From Rickettsiella sp. (lineage in GTDB: Bacteria; Pseudomonadota; Gammaproteobacteria; Diplorickettsiales; Diplorickettsiaceae): 25,567 nt of DNA. Made by a program: the position numbers and the translations under genes. The stretch lies in the NCBI GenBank assembly GCA_031119195.1, contig JAVHYG010000006.1, positions 1 to 25,567 of the forward strand, given 5' to 3'. Position 1 is the stretch's first letter. Each line of letters starts with the position of its first letter. The notes beneath the pieces were generated by a model that was given only the letters and a program-made list of their open reading frames with translations, ran no database searches and was not told the origin of the DNA. This document shows positions 8,896 to 18,700 of this stretch, piece by piece.

Positions 8896-9837
8896 CTAAG
8901 CTTTATTTTTTGTTGCCATATTGGCAGTACTGATCATTGCTTGAAATTGCTGGAGTCTGGCTTTTGCAGATTCTGCTGATTTTGAATCAGGGTATTGTTT
9001 AATTATTTTTTCAAAAGTCTCCATGGCTATCGTTTTATCCCCTTTAGCAAAATAGGCTAAGCCTAATTGTAAAAGTGCATCAGGTACTCGCCCATCTTGA
9101 GGATATTTTTTCACAAACTCACTAAAACGAATGATCGATTGCTCAGGCTGACCTTGCAGCAAATATAATTGACCTAAAAAATAATTCGCATTTGGTCGAT
9201 TAATATCCCAAGGATATTTTTTAATATAATTTTCAAACCCTTCTATCGCTGCAACATACTGTTTATTTTTTAAAAGTTGAAAAGCGGCTTGATAGTCTCG
9301 TTCGCCTGCTGCTGATGGCATGCTTGTAGAAGAAGTAACTGTTGTGCGCGCTGCAACTGCATTTTTGCTATTAATATTGTTTAAATGCGGCGGATTATTA
9401 ACCATAGTTGCTGGATTAGCTTTTACTATGGGTACTGTCGTTGTATTAACTTGTTTTTGGTTGAAGCGTTTTTCCAAATCTTGGTATTGACTACGTACTT
9501 GATTCTCTAATCGGTTTACTTGATCATCTAATTGCTTTAAGTGATGTTCCTGTTCGTCTATTTTTCCCCGTAATTCTTGCATGCGTTGCGTGAGATCATC
9601 AACCTCTACTAATAATGGGTTTAGATTAGAAATTTGATGTTCTAAAATACCCAACCGTTGCCCTTGCGAAAACGAAGGGGCATTGTTTGAAGGGTTATCA
9701 GTCACATTATTTCTTCCTGCAGACGATGTGGGTACCTCATCAGCATCATTGTATCCATCCACAACAGGCGCTATCGCGTGGGCGACAGCGCTTATACCAA
9801 AACCTAATAAAAAAATACTAACTTTAATAAGTTTCAT
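8896..9837 (-). CDS. cpoB: Cell division coordinator CpoB (YbgF), periplasmic coiled-coil/TPR protein
   Basis: CpoB is the periplasmic partner of TolA that coordinates Tol-driven outer-membrane constriction with peptidoglycan synthesis by PBP1B. The 313-residue protein has a Sec signal peptide (residues 1-21, cut after AVAHA), a low-complexity Asn/Ser-rich stretch, a trimerising coiled coil at about 60-128, a variable Asn/Thr/Ala-rich linker, and a C-terminal TPR domain from about 180 to 305 with repeats such as AFQLLKNKQYVAAIEGFENYIKKYP. The start ATG at 9837 follows an AGGTAA motif. It is the last gene of tolB-pal-cpoB, as is usual in gammaproteobacteria. Confidence 0.94.
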   Translation of the reverse strand: MKLIKVSIFLLGFGISAVAHAIAPVVDGYNDADEVPTSSAGRNNVTDNPSNNAPSFSQGQRLGILEHQISNLNPLLVEVDDLTQRMQELRGKIDEQEHHLKQLDDQVNRLENQVRSQYQDLEKRFNQKQVNTTTVPIVKANPATMVNNPPHLNNINSKNAVAARTTVTSSTSMPSAAGERDYQAAFQLLKNKQYVAAIEGFENYIKKYPWDINRPNANYFLGQLYLLQGQPEQSIIRFSEFVKKYPQDGRVPDALLQLGLAYFAKGDKTIAMETFEKIIKQYPDSKSAESAKARLQQFQAMISTANMATKNKA

Positions 9838-9910
9838 TGATTACCTAGAATAAATCATTGAACGGTTACAAAGCAAAGCTCACCCTCAGAAAAATGCCTC
9901 ATGACGTTTG

Positions 9911-10456
9911 TTATCCTTTATTTGTAATAATAGCTGACTGATATTGTAAATCAGCCCTACGATTTTTTGAGTAATCGGCTTCAGAGTGACCAAACGCAAT
10001 TGGTTTTTCTGCCCCATAACTCACTGTCAAAATTTGATTTTTATTAACACCTTGGCTTCTTAAAAACTGTGTAACACTTAAAGCACGTCGTTGCCCTAAA
10101 CCGATATTGTACTCTCGGCTTCCACGTTCATCAGTATTACCCGCTATCAAGATCTTTGCTTCCGGATGCGCTATTAAATAACGTGCTTGAACTTGAAGTG
10201 ATGGAATATCGTTATCGTGGATCGTGCTTTTATCAAAATCAAAATAATAGGTTTGATTTCCTACTTTAAGCGCATTAACATTTTCATCACTATCAAAGCT
10301 ACTAAGATCGCCTGTTCCGCTAACAGTAGCTTTATCCGAGATTTGTCCACCATTTAAATTTCCTTCACCCAAGTCATCCTTTCCAGTTGAACAAGCAGAT
10401 AAAATAAAAAAGCTTGCACCAATCGCACTAATTTTTAAAATTTTTCTAATTAACAT
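9911..10456 (-). CDS. pal: Peptidoglycan-associated lipoprotein Pal
   Basis: Pal is an outer-membrane lipoprotein that binds diaminopimelate in peptidoglycan and is released by TolB when the Tol motor acts. The 181-residue protein starts with a lipoprotein signal ending in the lipobox LSAC, with lipidated Cys22, then a flexible Gly/Ser/Asp-rich linker to about 65. The OmpA-like domain, about 68-175, contains YYFDFDKSTI, AGNTDERGSREYNIGLGQRRA and the peptidoglycan-binding NRRADLQ. A GAGGG ribosome binding site lies upstream of the ATG at 10456. Its 5' end and leader form one arm of a 255-bp tandem duplication. Confidence 0.97.
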   Translation of the reverse strand: MLIRKILKISAIGASFFILSACSTGKDDLGEGNLNGGQISDKATVSGTGDLSSFDSDENVNALKVGNQTYYFDFDKSTIHDNDIPSLQVQARYLIAHPEAKILIAGNTDERGSREYNIGLGQRRALSVTQFLRSQGVNKNQILTVSYGAEKPIAFGHSEADYSKNRRADLQYQSAIITNKG

Positions 10457-10505
10457 AGATGAATTACCCTCACTATAATGTTATAGAATTTTATGATAGA
10501 AAAAT

Positions 10506-10635
10506 GACCATGTTGCGTCTCGCACATTCCTTAGTGCTGTCGGTAAACCTAGCGTAATAGCGTCCATCTACCGATACCATACCTAATGAACCTTAGCGTC
10601 CTGATTTTGATTATTCACAGAACACCATTTGACCG
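10506..10635 (-). pseudogene. Decayed duplicate of the tolB 3' end
   Basis: Reading minus from 10635 gives GQMVFCE-stop-SKSGR-stop-GSLGMVSVDGR, matching GQLVLYESKPGRQGLLGMVSVDGR of the intact TolB C-terminus, with two stop codons where TolB has coding triplets. A small indel then shifts the frame, and the match to the TolB tail can be followed only in DNA. It is a non-functional leftover of the duplication, in a spacer that is probably still transcribed as part of tolB-pal-cpoB. Confidence 0.85.
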
Positions 10636-10711
10636 TTCCAGTTGAACAAGCGGTTAAAATAAAAAAGCTTGCACCAATCGCACTAATTTTTAAGATTTTT
10701 TTAATTAACAT
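10583..10711 (-). CDS. Possible 42-residue mini-lipoprotein from the duplicated pal start
   Basis: The spare pal start keeps its ATG (10711), the identical GAGGG ribosome binding site and a complete lipoprotein signal. The signal differs from Pal only by Arg4 to Lys and Ser20 to Thr, giving lipobox LTAC with Cys22. The frame then reads through the decayed tolB piece in another frame to a TAG at 10583, giving a mature peptide of 21 residues: C-STGTVKWCSVNNQNQDAKVH. It should be transcribed with tolB-pal. It has no OmpA domain and no known function. It could be translational noise or a small lipoprotein. The lower divergence of this part compared with the tolB piece hints at constraint, but the region is short. 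Confidence 0.4.
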   Translation of the reverse strand: MLIKKILKISAIGASFFILTACSTGTVKWCSVNNQNQDAKVH

Positions 10712-10748
10712 AGACCAATTACCCTCACTATAATGTTATAGACTATTT

Positions 10749-12059
10749 TTATGATAAAAAAGGTGACCATGTCGGGTCTTGCACATCCCCTTGTGGTGTC
10801 GGTAAACGTAGTGTGATACGTCCATCTACCGATACCATACCTAACAAACCTTGACGTCCTGGTTTTGATTCATAGAGCACCAATTGACCGTTTGGTGCAA
10901 AGCTAGGCGATGCATCATAACCTGAATGGGTCAATATCTTTAAGCTGTTATCTGCTACATCCTGTACTGCTATATTATACGATCCTTGTTCCTGATTGAG
11001 TACTACAATTGTTTTTCCATCGTTAGAAAAAGAAGCCCTTGCATTATAATTACCATCATAAGTCATCCGTTGAATATGTCCTGAGTGAAGATTGATGCGA
11101 TAGATTTGCGGACCACCACTTCTATCCGATGTAAATAATAGTGAACGACCGTCTTGTGAGAAACTTGGCTCGGTATCAATAGAAAGACCAAAAGTAATCT
11201 GACGTAATTTTTTAGTAATGAGATCCATAAGATAGATTTTTGGTGCAGCAGCATCTTTAGATAAGGCTAATGCTAATGTTTTATCGTTAGGCGACCATGC
11301 CGGTGCACCATTGATACCAGGAAAGCTACTAATTAATTCGCGTTCTCCTGTACTAACGTTTTGAATATAGATGCGTGGTAATACTTTTTCAAACGAAACA
11401 TAAGCAATCCGCTTACCATCACGTGACCAGGCGGGTGACATGATAGGTTGAGTGGAAGTGAGTAACGGTTTGCTATTATAACCATCCATATCCGCAACTT
11501 GTAAACTATAGTGACGATCAAGACTATTTTTATCTGTCACAAGTATATACGCAATACGCGTTGAAAAATTGCCTTTAATACCGGTTAATTTTTCATAGAT
11601 AAGATCACTGATGTGATGGGCTAAACGACGTAATTGGTTCTTATTTACTGTGAATTCTTGTTGCAGCAAGGTATGCCTTTGTGCCTGCACAACATTGACT
11701 AAAGAAAATTGCACGCGATAGCGTGCATTATCAAGAGCCTTAATCTGACCCACAACCACATCATCGATATGTTGTTTACGCCAATCCGATGTTGTAATCT
11801 GGTTCAGAGAAATAGGTGTAGCTGATGGTGACACTGACGTTTTAAATTGGCCACTACGATTTAAATCATTTTTTATAATAGTACTCACATCGTTGCTTTC
11901 ATCGAGATGATTGGATCCTGCAAATGGCACGATGGCAATAGGTAATTGATTAGACACACCTTGTGTTAATTCTAAATTGAGTGCGGCATGCGCAGGCATA
12001 ATCCAAACAATGACTAGACTTAAGACTAAATACTTGAAGATTAAACGGATTTGCAACAC
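10749..12059 (-). CDS. tolB: Tol-Pal system periplasmic beta-propeller protein TolB
   Basis: TolB is the periplasmic protein that cycles between TolA and Pal. I chose the GTG at 12059 because AGGAGA lies 6 bases before it and it gives a normal signal peptide (LQIRLIFKYLVLSLVIVWIMPAHA) and 436 residues, near E. coli TolB (430). A longer frame to a GTG at 12098 would add a Cys/Arg-rich extension and is unlikely. The N-terminal alpha/beta domain covers about residues 25-165. The C-terminal six-bladed propeller shows repeated PAWSRDGKRIAYVS, PAWSPNDKTLALAL, PSFSQDGRSLLFTSDRSG, ASFSNDGKTIVVL and PSFAPNGQLVLYES blade motifs. It is separated from tolA by about 9.3 kb, so it may need its own promoter, and its 3' end is duplicated downstream. 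Confidence 0.95.
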   Translation of the reverse strand: MLQIRLIFKYLVLSLVIVWIMPAHAALNLELTQGVSNQLPIAIVPFAGSNHLDESNDVSTIIKNDLNRSGQFKTSVSPSATPISLNQITTSDWRKQHIDDVVVGQIKALDNARYRVQFSLVNVVQAQRHTLLQQEFTVNKNQLRRLAHHISDLIYEKLTGIKGNFSTRIAYILVTDKNSLDRHYSLQVADMDGYNSKPLLTSTQPIMSPAWSRDGKRIAYVSFEKVLPRIYIQNVSTGERELISSFPGINGAPAWSPNDKTLALALSKDAAAPKIYLMDLITKKLRQITFGLSIDTEPSFSQDGRSLLFTSDRSGGPQIYRINLHSGHIQRMTYDGNYNARASFSNDGKTIVVLNQEQGSYNIAVQDVADNSLKILTHSGYDASPSFAPNGQLVLYESKPGRQGLLGMVSVDGRITLRLPTPQGDVQDPTWSPFLS

Positions 12060-12125
12060 GCAAACTCTCCTACAAATAACTCTCACTTTGCAACACACTT
12101 TTATATAACAAAGTTGGAAGAGATT

Positions 12126-13390
12126 TTATCTTTTTCTTTGACAATATGTTTCTTTAACAATACAAGCAACAAGCAAAGCCCCGACTAAACTACTCAGCAA
12201 AACGACTAAAGCAAAATGAAAGTCTGAAACTGAATAAACAGGTAAACCATTTTCTAGTAAACCATCCCAGTTTTTTTCCAATAACCACCCTATAAGGGGT
12301 TGAAAAGCCGCGCCAATTAACACTGATGCCATGTTAGCAAACGCAACAGACGTGCCAGCTACGCAATGCGAATTAATTTCTGAAGCGACAGCATAAGCAG
12401 TAGCAACCCCTGTGTTTGCTAAACCATATAGAAATAATAAACTAAATAAAATTGCTAAAGGTAAATGCGGTACCATTAAGATAATACTCGCAAATACTAA
12501 GCTTAAAAATGCAGATAAAATAAGAATTGTTTTCCGCCGTTTTAATCGATCAGAAATCCAGCCTGCTAATGGGCTACCGATTGCCCAACCTATAAAAATT
12601 AAGCCAATTGCCATAGCAGCCACTTCATTATTTAGATGATAAGCTTGCCGAAAAAATTTAACACCCCATAATTCAGCGAGTGCAGCAGTGGGTGCATAGA
12701 GAAGTCCCGCAAATAAAGCATTCCACCAACTTTGCGGATTCTTTAAAACCTCCTTTAATCCCTCTAATGGTGCGTGAAGCCAATTTTTTTTAATTGATAA
12801 TGGCTTGTTTTCTATGGGACGATCGCGCAAAACGATCGCAATCACTAGTGCCAACGATGCCATAATTGCCGAAATTAAAAGTAAAGTAACACGCCAACCA
12901 AAATGGGCTACTAAATAAGCCATTGGCATTTGTCCTATTGCAGCACCTAACATACCTATTGCTTGCGTTAAACCAGCAAGTAAACCAAAGCGATAAGCCG
13001 GAAACCACACAGAAGCTATTTTCAACGCACTTACAAAAGCAAAAGCGGCGCCAAATCCCATCATCAAACGTCCTAAAGCTGCTATGTGTAACTGACTAGT
13101 TAGTGCAAAAATAAGACAACCTAAGGCGCAGATTAGAATCATGCTGGTTAATAACCAACGTAAACTAAATCGATCAATCAATAGTCCGACTGGTATTTGC
13201 ATACCAACATAAGCATAATAAAAAAAAGCAGATAAACTTGTACTTTGAAATCGCGCATCAGCGAATCAACCATGACGCCCGGAGCTACGCGAGCGAAGTA
13301 TTCTATAAAAAATGCGCTGGCAGCTAATCCCCAAACCAACCACGGATAATAGCGATTTCGTGACCATTGCCTCTCTGGAATCATTAACAT
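12126..13390 (-). pseudogene. Major facilitator superfamily transporter interrupted by a single frameshift
   Basis: Together the two frames encode a normal MFS protein of about 421 residues. The first (ATG at 13390 or 13384) gives WLVWGLAASAFFIEYFARVAPGVMVDSLMRDF, the usual first helix and loop. The second continues STSLSAFFYYAYVGMQIPVGLLIDRF, helix 2 and the first motif A, to the TAA at 12126. A second motif A (GWISDRLKRRK) precedes the later helices. The frames join at an AAA run near 13240-13246, as expected from loss of one base (for example AAAA to AAA). Everything after the break is intact, so the lesion is recent, a sequencing error, or tolerated slippage. The substrate is unknown. An ATG at 13202 could start a product lacking helix 1 and most of helix 2, which is unlikely to work. 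Confidence 0.82.
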
Positions 13391-13425
13391 AAAAGATAAC
13401 TGTTTAAATTAAAAATTTGTTTTTT

Positions 13426-13527
13426 TTGCATAAGCTTACTAATAGAGTTGATTTCCTCGTTAAACGATACTCTACGGTCCTCACTTATCGTTTGGCTTGA
13501 ACTCTAGCCTATTACTTGCTTATGCAA
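13426..13527. repeat. 102-bp imperfect palindromic element (MITE/ERIC-like)
   Basis: The element starts TTGCATAAGC and ends GCTTATGCAA, perfect 10-bp terminal inverted repeats. Inside, the arms keep pairing imperfectly (TAATAGAGTT with AACTCTAGCCTATTA) and close on a perfect 8-bp pair, AAACGATA (13462-13469) with TATCGTTT (13486-13493), around a 16-nt loop. A smaller hairpin, ACTTGC-TTAT-GCAAGT, covers the right end (13514-13529). It lies in the 275-bp gap between the broken transporter and the 669-residue gene. It has no coding capacity. The rest of that gap (13528-13665) shows nothing I can identify. Confidence 0.7.
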
Positions 13528-13665
13528 GTGGTCTATTGAATTAATTTTAAGCGGAGTGAAAGGAGATTGACAAGAAATAAATAAACTTTTAGAGAATACT
13601 TTATTCAAGTGCCATCTTTACCATGAGTTGATAGGAATCTGTGTCGATAAGCCAGTGCTAAAAAA

Positions 13666-15675
13666 TTAACAAGTCAAATTCACACTTGTAGATTGAAATT
13701 CTGGAACAAACTGATCTATATCTTCTATCTTCTCCATATTACTTTTTAATTCATTCATCATGTATTTTATCTTTTGCATTAATTGATCGGTGTTAAAAAA
13801 ACGATACATTAAGCGTTTTTTCCAAGGTGCAGTTTCTGGAAAAATTTGTCCAACAACCTGTAGTAAAATCAAAAGATTATTTCCTCGCACTAAAAGTGCC
13901 GATTTTACCGACTCTATATGCCTTTGCTTATTTTTGTCTTGAGGACGAAACGCGATTTGACACTGATAATTTCTGCAGGATATATTCATATCTACAAGGA
14001 TAGTATAAAGCTGCTGTAAAAATGTACTCATCCATTGCTCGTCATTATTAGTTTCTGGAGTTAAATAGGCTATTTTCTGGAAAATATCTGCTTTTAATTC
14101 AACGTTATTGATTAGTTTATTTAATAAACTTGCGTATGATTGTACAAGGTCAGTTTCTAATAAAAATAAGATAAGTTCACTTAAGGAATAACTTGGTTGC
14201 CCATAAAAATTGTTTCGTATGAACAGATAATCTAAAAATTTCTCAGCAGTCACATGTTGAGCAATATGTAGCTTACTTAAAAAATCTAATACACCTTTTA
14301 ATATAAATGCTTTAGACTGTCCATCGTTTATAGTGAAGCGATAGTCAAAACTATTATTTTTAGTGGGAGTCATGTCAATACAAAGTGCTGCTAAAAATTT
14401 GTCCCATTTTTTATGCAACAGGTTTGCTGCTACTTGAGAATCTTGAGCAAATACAAAATTTAAAAAATTTAATTCCTCTTTTACTTTAAAGGGAACATCA
14501 GTTAACTCTCTTTGGGTCTGTCGCATTTCTTTGTTTAAATAGCGTAAATTTTGGGAACGCGCAGATATAGTTTCAACGGCTAGAACCTTCACTTCAGTTT
14601 GATGAACTTTCTCTGTAAGAAAACTACTGTTATTCTGCATACAACCCAGTGGATGCTCATTGTTAATATTTTTAATTTCTAGGTACAATTCATTAATACT
14701 TAAGCGTATAGACATATCTACTTTTTTTATATAACTATCAATAAAATTATTTTTTTCTGCGCCACTCATAAACTGATTTCTTCGAAAACGAATGTAAGTA
14801 TAAAATTTATAATCAGCTTCTACGATAGCTTTTACAATAAGTTTTACTCTATGGGTATCAAAACAATTAAATTCCAAAAAAAACAGTAAAGCTTCTAAGT
14901 TCTTTTTTATTGAGGAAAACAAACAGGGCTGTAATACGGGAGAATACCGCTCCCTAACAAAAAATCGCCAAAATAAAAACCAATCTTGTGTTTCAATATC
15001 ATAAAGCAATTTATACTCAAATAAATAGGCCAATTTATTTAACAAAGCAAAAATTTGCCATTTTATTTCTTTAAATTTACGAGAATTTACACTCACTTTA
15101 TTTTGAATTTTTACTTGTTTAGAATGCACCATATCTTCATAATAAAGTGGATTGCTATAATAGATACTTAGACCTTTAAGACAGGTTTTTTGCTGCTGAT
15201 AATACTGTGTTCGTAGCGATAGTAATTCTGAAATTAATTTTCCCATCAACTCGACACACTGTATTTTATTAACAGGGCATCTATCATCTTTCCATAATAG
15301 TTGGTTACTGACAATGTTATTTTTTATACAATCGACGGTAACAGTCAGATCAAGGTGTACATCTGTAAGTAAAACATATAAAATTTCTAGATAGCGTTTA
15401 GTTTTATCTAAACAATTATGTTCAGCATTATCTATTAGTAAAGTACTAGAACACAAACCCAGCAAATTATCTATTCCTTTGCTATTTATATTATAATAAA
15501 GTGGATTTCCCTTAAGGATTTTTTGTAAACTTTGTTTTAAAATATAGATTTGATCGCTTAAACTATAGTAGTTCTCTACATGACTGTACACAGGTTTATC
15601 TTGATATAAAAGATACAATCGTTTATGTTCGCCTACATTGCTGCAGTTATTTGTCTTTGTACTGACTTTAGGCAT
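13666..15675 (-). CDS. Unknown 669-residue protein, operon partner of the TcdA/TcdB-like protein
   Basis: I do not recognise the family. The protein has no signal peptide and no clear membrane segment. It looks almost entirely alpha-helical, with many aromatic residues and long Lys/Glu/Leu stretches. The ATG at 15675 follows a strong ribosome binding site, AGGAAG, about 7 bases away, so it is clearly meant to be translated. It starts 53 bp after the stop of the 1834-residue gene on the same strand and has no obvious promoter, so the two are probably one transcript. The C-terminus has acidic residues at about -11 to -22 (EKIEDIDQFVPE) followed by Ser/Thr and a Leu at -3, which resembles the E-block tail of Dot/Icm substrates. 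Chaperone, effector or toxin-partner roles are all possible. None is demonstrated. Confidence 0.85.
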   Translation of the reverse strand: MPKVSTKTNNCSNVGEHKRLYLLYQDKPVYSHVENYYSLSDQIYILKQSLQKILKGNPLYYNINSKGIDNLLGLCSSTLLIDNAEHNCLDKTKRYLEILYVLLTDVHLDLTVTVDCIKNNIVSNQLLWKDDRCPVNKIQCVELMGKLISELLSLRTQYYQQQKTCLKGLSIYYSNPLYYEDMVHSKQVKIQNKVSVNSRKFKEIKWQIFALLNKLAYLFEYKLLYDIETQDWFLFWRFFVRERYSPVLQPCLFSSIKKNLEALLFFLEFNCFDTHRVKLIVKAIVEADYKFYTYIRFRRNQFMSGAEKNNFIDSYIKKVDMSIRLSINELYLEIKNINNEHPLGCMQNNSSFLTEKVHQTEVKVLAVETISARSQNLRYLNKEMRQTQRELTDVPFKVKEELNFLNFVFAQDSQVAANLLHKKWDKFLAALCIDMTPTKNNSFDYRFTINDGQSKAFILKGVLDFLSKLHIAQHVTAEKFLDYLFIRNNFYGQPSYSLSELILFLLETDLVQSYASLLNKLINNVELKADIFQKIAYLTPETNNDEQWMSTFLQQLYTILVDMNISCRNYQCQIAFRPQDKNKQRHIESVKSALLVRGNNLLILLQVVGQIFPETAPWKKRLMYRFFNTDQLMQKIKYMMNELKSNMEKIEDIDQFVPEFQSTSVNLTC

Positions 15676-15728
15676 TATTATCTTCCTTTAAGTTTGTTTT
15701 TTTAATCCATAATTTGTTTTTTATTTTT

Positions 15729-18700
15729 TTAACTATAAGTATACCTAATATGCATTTGCTTCTCATGAGGTTGTACCGTATTAGCCGGTTCAATAGGTTT
15801 AAAAAAATGAAAAATTGACTTAGCGCAATATTTTAACCGTTCTTGGCCCGCTTTTACCCTTTGATTCGCATGAGCACACTCGATATTTTGTTGCTGTAAT
15901 CTATCAGGATCTGGCTCACTATTTAGCGCGTCCCCTAAATAAGTAAACAGAGATAACTGACTTAAACTATTAAGGACTGTGTGTACATAAGGTGTCACGG
16001 GAATACCTAATGATTCCAATACAAAAGGTAATTTTGGCAAAATAAATAAAGCAACGCCGAGATACCAATAATTTAAATCCTCTGTAAAAGTAAATAAACT
16101 AACTATAAAACGCAGACTCCACGTTACCTCTTGAATACCCGCGCAGCCTGCAAATATTAAATCGAGTAAATTTGGAATATACATAAAGCCATTTAATCCA
16201 AATTGCAAGTAATCAGCACCTAAACGGACAAGATGTTTTGCATACAAAAACGTGCGTGATGTCTTTTGGATGCAAGGACATAGCATGCTTATTTCTAATA
16301 AATTGGCGCTTAAACTTCTAAGGTAATAGCTTAAGTTATGATGTTGCTTTACCATTTGCAGAATTGTCATTAAGCAACGTGCCAATAAATAACTGTCATC
16401 ACGTTGTTGCCAATCCACTTTTAATCCCACTTTACGAAATATATCGCCAAATGGCGTATGTAAGGACAACTGTGTAATAAACCAATTGAAGGTCAGAAAA
16501 TGGGCATGCTGATAAAAATTTTGCAAAATTTTTTCATCTCTCACCTGTTCGTAAAGTAAAAATTTTAAATTATCGTCTATATAAGGGTATATTTTTTCAA
16601 AACTGACTGGATTCATTACGGTATAGCTTAACGTTTGTTTCCTTTGACTATGATAAATAACAACACTTTGTGCTTTGAACTCCAAATCATTGATTAAATT
16701 TTCTTTTCTAAACCCTACAGCGTACCAAGCTTTGTTTGTTAACCATCCAATTAGCTTTTTATCATTCACACAAATACCTAATTTTTCTAAGCCTATCTCT
16801 GTTACAAAGCATTCCTTAGCATTAAAAAAGTTTGCAGGGTTATAAAAAATTATCGCATTTTCTGAATTAGTTGTTTGTGCCTCTGCAACGGGTAATCGAG
16901 TCATCAGGGAGATAGAAATCGCTTTTGCGGTATTTATAATTGTTGGCTTAGGTCGTCTAAGGCGTTGCATAAAGACATAACTTAAAGCTGTTGTTAAGGT
17001 TAATAGAAACGTTGTCGTAGCACTTATTATAGCAATACCCGTAGCGCTTAGTTGTGACAAAAACAAAGTGAGAGCTTGTTCTTTCTCGCCAGTTAGCTTA
17101 TCACGTAATTTAGCGTACGCTACATCGATATTGAAGTTTTCTTTTTGATAATTGCCAATGTGCTTACTCACCGTATATTGAGTTTTTTCTGATAATGATT
17201 TTGACCACCAATAATCAAGAATAGGAATTTGTTTTAAGGTTTGCTGTGTATTAAGTTTTTCAGTAATACTACGTAGAGTGTCTGTAAAAACCCGTGTCAG
17301 ATTCCCTTTTTCATGCGTAACTTGCAGTGTAATATCCGGTAAGGCTCTATTAGTAGAATACGGCACAATAAAACGTGTATGCTTATTGCTGATAACTAAC
17401 TTATTTTTACCTTGGCTTGCAGTCCCTGAAAACTTAGAGGGAAACAGGATAGTGATCGGCAGTGTCGTTTCACAGATAACCCTTGCATAGTGATCAAATA
17501 ATCTTTTAGGTAAAGCGATAAAATTATTCTCAGTATTCGAAGTGAGTTTTAATACTAATGTTGAACAATTATTTAATAAGGGAAGTACTTCTCCTTTGAC
17601 TTGAGAAGGATCTATTTCAAGTAATAAACTCGCTTCTTCCAATTTAGCGGCCAGTTTAACAGCAATTTTCGATTTTACGTCATTAACTTGCAGATTACTT
17701 TTTAGATCAGCATAGCCAATGCTCAAATTGGATATGCTTTCACTCGCTAATAAAATAAGTTCTTTTTTTACTGCACCGTAAAAATAATAATGAGGACCAT
17801 GCGGATGATTTAAGTGGCCTAAATACGTAAATTCATTATCAGATCCTCCCTTTTCAGATGTTCTAAGAAAACGATCCCCTTGAACTAACCAAAAAGGAGT
17901 ATTTTCAATAGGGATGGGTGATAGCAATTGGTTTGCTTTTAACCTAAAATCAGTATCTATACGAGAGAATAATCTACTAGCCGCTAGCAAAGGTGCTTCT
18001 TGCTCAAAAAACCAATGCGATTTAATTTTTATTAGCTGCCAAGTTTTATACTGTGGATCAAATGCTAATTCAGTGTAGGGCGTGACCATTCGGAAATCGT
18101 GTAAGGTCACAAAAAAAGATGGTAATTCCAACATAAATCTAAGCGCTTGTTCTGTAGGAACACCCAAAGGCAATATTGGTGTATAATCAGCAATTTTCTC
18201 AAGTATTGGCATTTTTTGCTGCTCTTTGCTAAATAGATCTGCCATTTTTTCAAGCGTAAGTCCTGATGTATGATATGCACAATTAGCTTGTGTAAAAAAA
18301 TAAAGTTTTCCAATTTTCCCGCGATAAACCAATTCGCTACTCGCTATATCCGCAATAACTATAAATTCCTTAGCGCTTGGATCATAGTGAACGATTAAAT
18401 CTTCCCCTTGCTGATCTGTAACGCCTTGTACTGAAATTAAGGTTTGATCTATCGTCTGGCTTTCTAAGTAAACCGAAATTGCATACCACCAATCGGTATG
18501 TGATTGTGTCCAGTCAGCAGAAAAACCTATAAGCTGTGTGTGGCCTTGCGCATCCACTGTTTTAAAAATATTTTCCGTCGTCAATACAATTAGTCTACCT
18601 TTATCCCATACCGCATTTTTAATGGCAAAATCAAGTATCTGTTGTGGAGATGTATTATCAAATGAAACAACACCTTGTTTGGCATCGACAGTTTGTAAAT

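Larger units (their letters stand above)
10381..10890. repeat. Tandem duplication, two 255-bp units, spanning the tolB-pal junction
   Basis: Bases 10381-10635 and 10636-10890 are copies of each other. Both begin TTCCAGTTGAACAAGC and end TTGACCG. Each unit covers, on the minus strand, the last part of tolB, the intergenic spacer and the first 76 bases of pal. The functional tolB end is in the second unit and the functional pal start in the first, so between the two complete genes lie a spare pal start and a spare tolB end. By eye, the spare and real pal starts differ at about 4 of 74 positions, the 25 bp with the ribosome binding site are identical, and the tolB ends differ at about 19 positions plus two small indels in about 130. 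Confidence 0.93.

Noticed and set aside
12060..12098. Longer tolB start (GTG at 12098).
   Set aside because: It would put a Cys/Arg-rich stretch before the signal peptide. AGGAGA lies inside it, correctly spaced for the GTG at 12059.
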